Source: Spirochaetaceae bacterium (lineage in GTDB: Bacteria; Spirochaetota; Spirochaetia; Treponematales; Breznakiellaceae). Taken from it: a stretch of DNA of 8,296 nt. Below the pieces are notes generated by a model. It was not told the DNA's origin. It worked only from the letters and a program-made list of their open reading frames with translations, and ran no database searches. The stretch covers positions 1 to 8,296 of the forward strand of contig JAIRXO010000037.1 of assembly GCA_031268255.1 (NCBI GenBank). Direction: 5' to 3'. Both the position numbers and the translations under genes were made by a program. Of the stretch, positions 6,374-8,296 are shown one piece after another (within the stretch, counting starts at the first letter, position 1; every line of letters begins with the position of its first letter).

Positions 6374-7036
6374 TTATCTAAAACTGGTCTGGGCCCGCAC
6401 CAAGGGATCAAGGGCCGTCTTTGCGACCCGCCCCGATGCGGAGGCTGTAATGGTCCTTGTCCCATGGTTAAGGCGATAGGCAGTTATATCATATACTGAG
6501 GAAGACCAATAATCGTAGAGCAGCACCCAGTCGCCTATGACAACGTAGGGCTTGACCGATCCGCTGCCGTATACGCTACGGCCGTATATTTCAAAAGAAT
6601 CGTCCTTATCCGCCTCCATGGCATCGGAAGAACCAAAAATCAAGCGCCTCTGCGAAGACCCGGATGTATATTCGACATTCCGCCCCAACAGAGAAAAACT
6701 ATCCGCGGCGGAAGGGGCCTGTTCTATGGACCTGATAAGTTCGGCGTTGTAGCGGTCCGCATCGGAAAGCCAGCCGTCGGTATAATCATCCCGTATTCTG
6801 TACCAGCTTTGCCGGTTAAAATAATCCTGATAGGTTTTGTTGACAAAGGGCCTTCCGTAACGGGCGTAGACCTCGTTCCGTAAATAGGGAAGCCGGTCAG
6901 GATAATATTCCAGAATATCCAGCACGGTAATTCCCCTGTTACGATCCCAGAACCCGTCGTAACCGGGCAGCACATTCTGGGCCGCCAAAAAATGCGGCGC
7001 CACGGCCAAGCTTATCAAAAGAAAGAACTTTTTCAC
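6374..7036 (-). CDS. Secreted YARHG-domain protein
   Basis: About 220 residues, with a signal-peptide-like N-terminus MKKFFLLISLAVAPHFLAAQ and probable signal peptidase I cleavage after Ala-Ala, so likely periplasmic. The YARHG domain spans roughly 50-100: YLRNEVYARYGRPF (51-64) and YFNRQSWY (72-79), then DGWLSDADRYNAELI. The name-giving His is Tyr here (YARYG). The C-terminal half (115-220), rich in Tyr and Ser, looks like a beta-rich module I cannot name. YARHG proteins are extracellular and often sit beside peptidase or wall-related domains; their molecular role is unclear. The frame is open to a GTG at 7060. I prefer the GTG at 7036 because it begins the signal peptide directly and has GGGGGG just upstream. 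The gene abuts the GT-C-like gene (TAA then ATG), so the two form an operon. Confidence 0.82.
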   Translation of the reverse strand: MKKFFLLISLAVAPHFLAAQNVLPGYDGFWDRNRGITVLDILEYYPDRLPYLRNEVYARYGRPFVNKTYQDYFNRQSWYRIRDDYTDGWLSDADRYNAELIRSIEQAPSAADSFSLLGRNVEYTSGSSQRRLIFGSSDAMEADKDDSFEIYGRSVYGSGSVKPYVVIGDWVLLYDYWSSSVYDITAYRLNHGTRTITASASGRVAKTALDPLVRAQTSFR

Positions 7037-7169
7037 GGGCCCCCCATATAGACCTGTCACGTATCAGGACTTTACCGCATTAGATGGACAGGATTAAACG
7101 ATATATTCTGAGTTAAACACATATGGCGCCACATAGTCAAGGAATGAAAAAAATCTGTCAGGTTTTTAA

Positions 7170-7220
7170 ATACAGGCGCTGTATTGATATAGAGACGTAT
7201 ATCCTAAACAACGCCTGTAT
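7170..7220 (-). terminator. Nested hairpin downstream of the TRL-like gene, possible terminator
   Basis: The arms ATACAGGCG (7170-7178) and CGCCTGTAT (7212-7220) are exact complements. Inside them GATATA (7186-7191) and TATATC (7198-7203) pair around a 6-nt loop. Read on the minus strand this lies just after the TRL-like stop and is followed by TTAAAAACC and, further on, seven T. The spacing to the T-tract is poor, so terminator function is only possible. A competing small hairpin TACAG/CTGTA (7171-7183) exists. Confidence 0.35.
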
Positions 7221-7227
7221 CCAACAC

Positions 7228-7515
7228 TTATTCTCCTGTTACGGTTGCTTCGTATTCAATCCAAAGACCGAGAACACCCAATTTCCGCGTAATATCAACG
7301 GTTGAAATATTTGTAATCCCGCCATTTTCTGCAGCGGCCTGTATCCCGGCATCGGCGCTCCCAAACACGCCAAGCCAAATTTTTCCGGAAGCCTGTCCCA
7401 CTTTACTGCCAACCGGATTAGCGGTGACCGCTACAGGGACTGTAATGGTGGCACAACCAGCAACTAAAACACAGATAGCAACAAGGGTTACCACCATTAC
7501 AACAAATTTTTTCAT
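7228..7515 (-). CDS. TRL-like family lipoprotein
   Basis: Short lipoprotein of 95 residues. The N-terminus MKKFVVMVVTLVAICVLVAGC carries a lipobox VAGC with Cys21 as the probable lipidated residue. The mature part follows the TRL-like family layout: VPVAVTANPVGSKVGQASG, then a Gly-rich stretch with SADAGIQAAAENGGI, then a closing strand WIEYEATVTGE. The family was named after a tRNA-associated locus and has no established function; a periplasmic, membrane-anchored location follows from the lipobox. The ATG at 7515 has AAGGAG 7 nt upstream (plus 7523-7528). The frame is open to 7584, but that extension runs through the promoter, so it is not used. Divergent from the cupin gene, with its own promoter at 7557-7584. 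Confidence 0.85.
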   Translation of the reverse strand: MKKFVVMVVTLVAICVLVAGCATITVPVAVTANPVGSKVGQASGKIWLGVFGSADAGIQAAAENGGITNISTVDITRKLGVLGLWIEYEATVTGE

Positions 7516-7556
7516 AAAGAATCTCCTTGGTTTAACGTCCCTCGACATTTTTACTA

Positions 7557-7584
7557 ATTTTAATAAAAAAAACCATTCTGTCAA
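7557..7584 (-). promoter_or_regulatory. Sigma-70 promoter of the TRL-like gene
   Basis: On the minus strand a perfect -35 TTGACA (plus 7579-7584) is followed after 16 bp by TAAAAT (plus 7557-7562), five of six matches to the -10. The spacer contains a run of eight T. The ribosome site lies about 30 nt downstream. Confidence 0.8.
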
Positions 7585-7665
7585 GTACTCGCACTCGATC
7601 TACGGAAATTCTCATTTTAGATTAACCACTAACAATGAAAATTGCTGTTCATTTATACTATTTTG
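7585..7665. promoter_or_regulatory. Divergent regulatory region between the TRL-like and cupin promoters
   Basis: AT-rich DNA between the two -35 boxes, with no gene. AATGAA (7634-7639) and TTCATT (7648-7653) form a 6-bp inverted repeat with an 8-bp spacer, ending 12 bp before the cupin -35. That is a reasonable place for an activator or repressor, but a repeat this short in AT-rich DNA can be chance. Confidence 0.3.
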
Positions 7666-7694
7666 TTGACAGTAATAGAATCAGATGGTATAAT
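7666..7694 (+). promoter_or_regulatory. Perfect-consensus sigma-70 promoter of the cupin gene
   Basis: TTGACA (7666-7671) and TATAAT (7689-7694) are separated by 17 bp, matching consensus at all twelve positions. Transcription would start near 7700, giving a leader of about 30 nt with a TTTTTT-G-AAAAAA palindrome (7694-7706) at its beginning. Strong expression or tight repression is expected. Confidence 0.88.
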
Positions 7695-7729
7695 TTTTTG
7701 AAAAAATAGATTTTTTTAAGGAGAGGGTA

Positions 7730-8083
7730 ATGAGTAAGGAATTTAAGACTATTGACGTCAATGCAATGGCATGGGAAGAAGAGCAAAACGCAAAAGCCGG
7801 TGCGAGTCTTTTTAAAAAAGATTTAGTTGCGGATGCTGACACGGGTATGCAGGTATCTGTCACAAAGTATCCAAAGGGTTTTATTAACCCAAAACACGAT
7901 CATCCTTGCGCGCATGGAATGTATGTGCTTAAGGGTGTTCTTCATACTTCCAAGGGGGATTTTGGACCCGGGTCGTTTGTCTGGTTTCCCGAAGGAGAAA
8001 TAATGTGGCATGGAGCGACGGAAAATCAAGATGTGGAAATAATTTTTATCACAAATAAAAAATTTGCAATAAACTATTTATAA
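7730..8083 (+). CDS. Single-domain cupin protein
   Basis: 117-residue cytoplasmic protein with one cupin barrel and no signal peptide. Cupin motif 1 spans Gly50-Gly69 and fits G(X)5HXH(X)3-(X)6G, with His56, His58 and His62; the position usually held by Glu is His62. Motif 2 spans Gly81 to about Asn99: G(X)5PxG with Pro87 and Gly89, then His94 two residues later than in the classical spacing. His56, His58, His62 and His94 are probable metal ligands. WFPEGEIMWHGA resembles the ChrR-type or small Cupin_2 proteins. The reaction or ligand cannot be told from sequence; dioxygenase, isomerase and sensor roles all occur in the superfamily. The start is well supported: AAGGAG (7718-7723) lies 6 nt before the ATG. 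The gene is monocistronic within the window, and I see no terminator directly after the stop. A sampled line is about 43% GC, well below the left operon. Confidence 0.88.
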   Translation: MSKEFKTIDVNAMAWEEEQNAKAGASLFKKDLVADADTGMQVSVTKYPKGFINPKHDHPCAHGMYVLKGVLHTSKGDFGPGSFVWFPEGEIMWHGATENQDVEIIFITNKKFAINYL

Positions 8084-8136
8084 GCCTCCCTGCCCTGAAG
8101 CGCGTGTGCGGAAGGTATTAGACCATGGTTTGGGCG

Positions 8137-8149
8137 AACGGGGCTGTCC
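8137..8149. repeat. 13-bp motif, inverse copy at 180-192; IS-end-like
   Basis: AACGGGGCTGTCC is the exact reverse complement of 180-192. GGGGCTGTCCAAAAAG (8140-8155) looks like the left terminal repeat of an insertion sequence extending rightwards beyond the window. This is an impression from the style of the sequence; no target-site duplication can be checked here. Confidence 0.4.
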
Positions 8150-8184
8150 AAAAAGAAAGGGCGGCCCCTCATTTTTTAGCCGCC
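8150..8184 (-). terminator. Minus-strand intrinsic terminator-like hairpin
   Basis: GGCGGC (8160-8165) pairs with GCCGCC (8179-8184) around a 13-nt loop. On the minus strand the stem is followed by CTTTCTTTTT, the layout of an intrinsic terminator for transcription entering from the right. It lies just inside the IS-like end, where it could insulate an element from outside transcription. Confidence 0.4.
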
Positions 8185-8190
8185 ATGTCC

Positions 8191-8213
8191 GGGAACCATG
8201 GTAAAATGGTCCC
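8191..8213. repeat. Small hairpin with one bulge
   Basis: GGG (8191-8193) plus ACCAT (8195-8199) pair with ATGGT (8206-8210) plus CCC (8211-8213), leaving one bulged A. The palindrome ACCATGGT occurs at 8195-8202 and also at 8122-8129. No function is evident. Confidence 0.3.
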
Positions 8214-8249
8214 CCAAGCCGGGGAAAAAGCGGAAAAATAGTATCAGCC

Positions 8250-8296
8250 ATGGACCACAGGGACTTTCGGGGTCACAATTCAGGCTTTTGTCCGTG
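8250..8296 (+). CDS. Possible start of a gene running off the window
   Basis: An ATG at 8250 opens a frame without stops to the end of the window, encoding MDHRDFRGHNSGFCP. The frame is closed just upstream by TAA at 8202. No ribosome site is visible. Its place about 110 bp inside an IS-like end would suit a transposase start, but 15 residues cannot show that, and a short open frame may be chance. Confidence 0.2.
   Translation, partial: MDHRDFRGHNSGFCP

Noticed and set aside
7123..7305. Small + strand frame of 60 codons between the YARHG and TRL-like genes
   Set aside because: It runs antisense into the TRL-like gene, crosses the nested hairpin and has no properly spaced ribosome site.
7516..7584. 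N-terminal extension of the TRL-like gene to 7584
   Set aside because: The extension overlaps a good promoter and would bury the lipoprotein signal; the ATG at 7515 has an ideal ribosome site.
8168..8240. Minus-strand reading frame ending ...MAAKK at 8168 as a transposase C-terminus
   Set aside because: An in-frame stop occurs about 23 codons upstream, so no gene of useful length can end there within this window.

Overview
The window holds eight confidently coding genes in three blocks, with well-formed promoters, a strong terminator hairpin at the left edge and sequences resembling insertion-element ends near both edges. Composition is mixed. A line sampled in the left operon is about 62% GC, one in the cupin gene about 43%, and lines in the flotillin gene range from about 32 to 60%. 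YARHG-type periplasmic proteins, a TRL-like lipoprotein and a glutamate-racemase-like protein with an 'LD.GIGGLP' opening suggest a diderm bacterium, perhaps a Treponema-clade spirochaete. That assignment is an impression from protein style; no rRNA or other marker is present.

Left block (+ strand, about 258 to 3238): after a near-perfect hairpin (19-67) and about 240 bp of non-coding, repeat-like DNA come four overlapping genes. They encode a class I SAM methyltransferase, a glutamate-racemase-like protein, a small polyprenyl-phosphate sugar-phosphate transferase (PglC/WbaP type) and a secreted M15-family zinc peptidase. Every junction overlaps, so this is almost certainly one operon. Three of the four families normally act on peptidoglycan or on undecaprenyl-linked glycans, so the operon looks like an envelope cassette. 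The racemase-like member keeps both catalytic cysteines but has lost two substrate-contact residues, which is the most interesting point in the window.

Middle block (- strand, 7036 down to 3295): a secreted YARHG-domain protein is followed with no gap by a polytopic membrane protein of GT-C glycosyltransferase style. Downstream lies a flotillin/SPFH scaffold gene with its own good sigma-70 promoter. This block converges with the left operon.

Right block (7228 to 8083): a small TRL-like lipoprotein gene (-) and a single-domain cupin gene (+) diverge from an AT-rich intergenic region. Each has a near-consensus sigma-70 promoter; the cupin promoter matches consensus at all 12 hexamer positions with 17-bp spacing. 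Beyond the cupin lie a minus-strand terminator-like hairpin, a 13-bp sequence that is the inverse of one near the left edge, and a possible start of a gene running off the window.

I see no CRISPR array, tRNA, rRNA or recognisable defence system. The best candidates for something unusual are the atypical racemase within its envelope operon, the YARHG/GT-C pair, and the outward-facing insertion-element-like termini that bracket the region.
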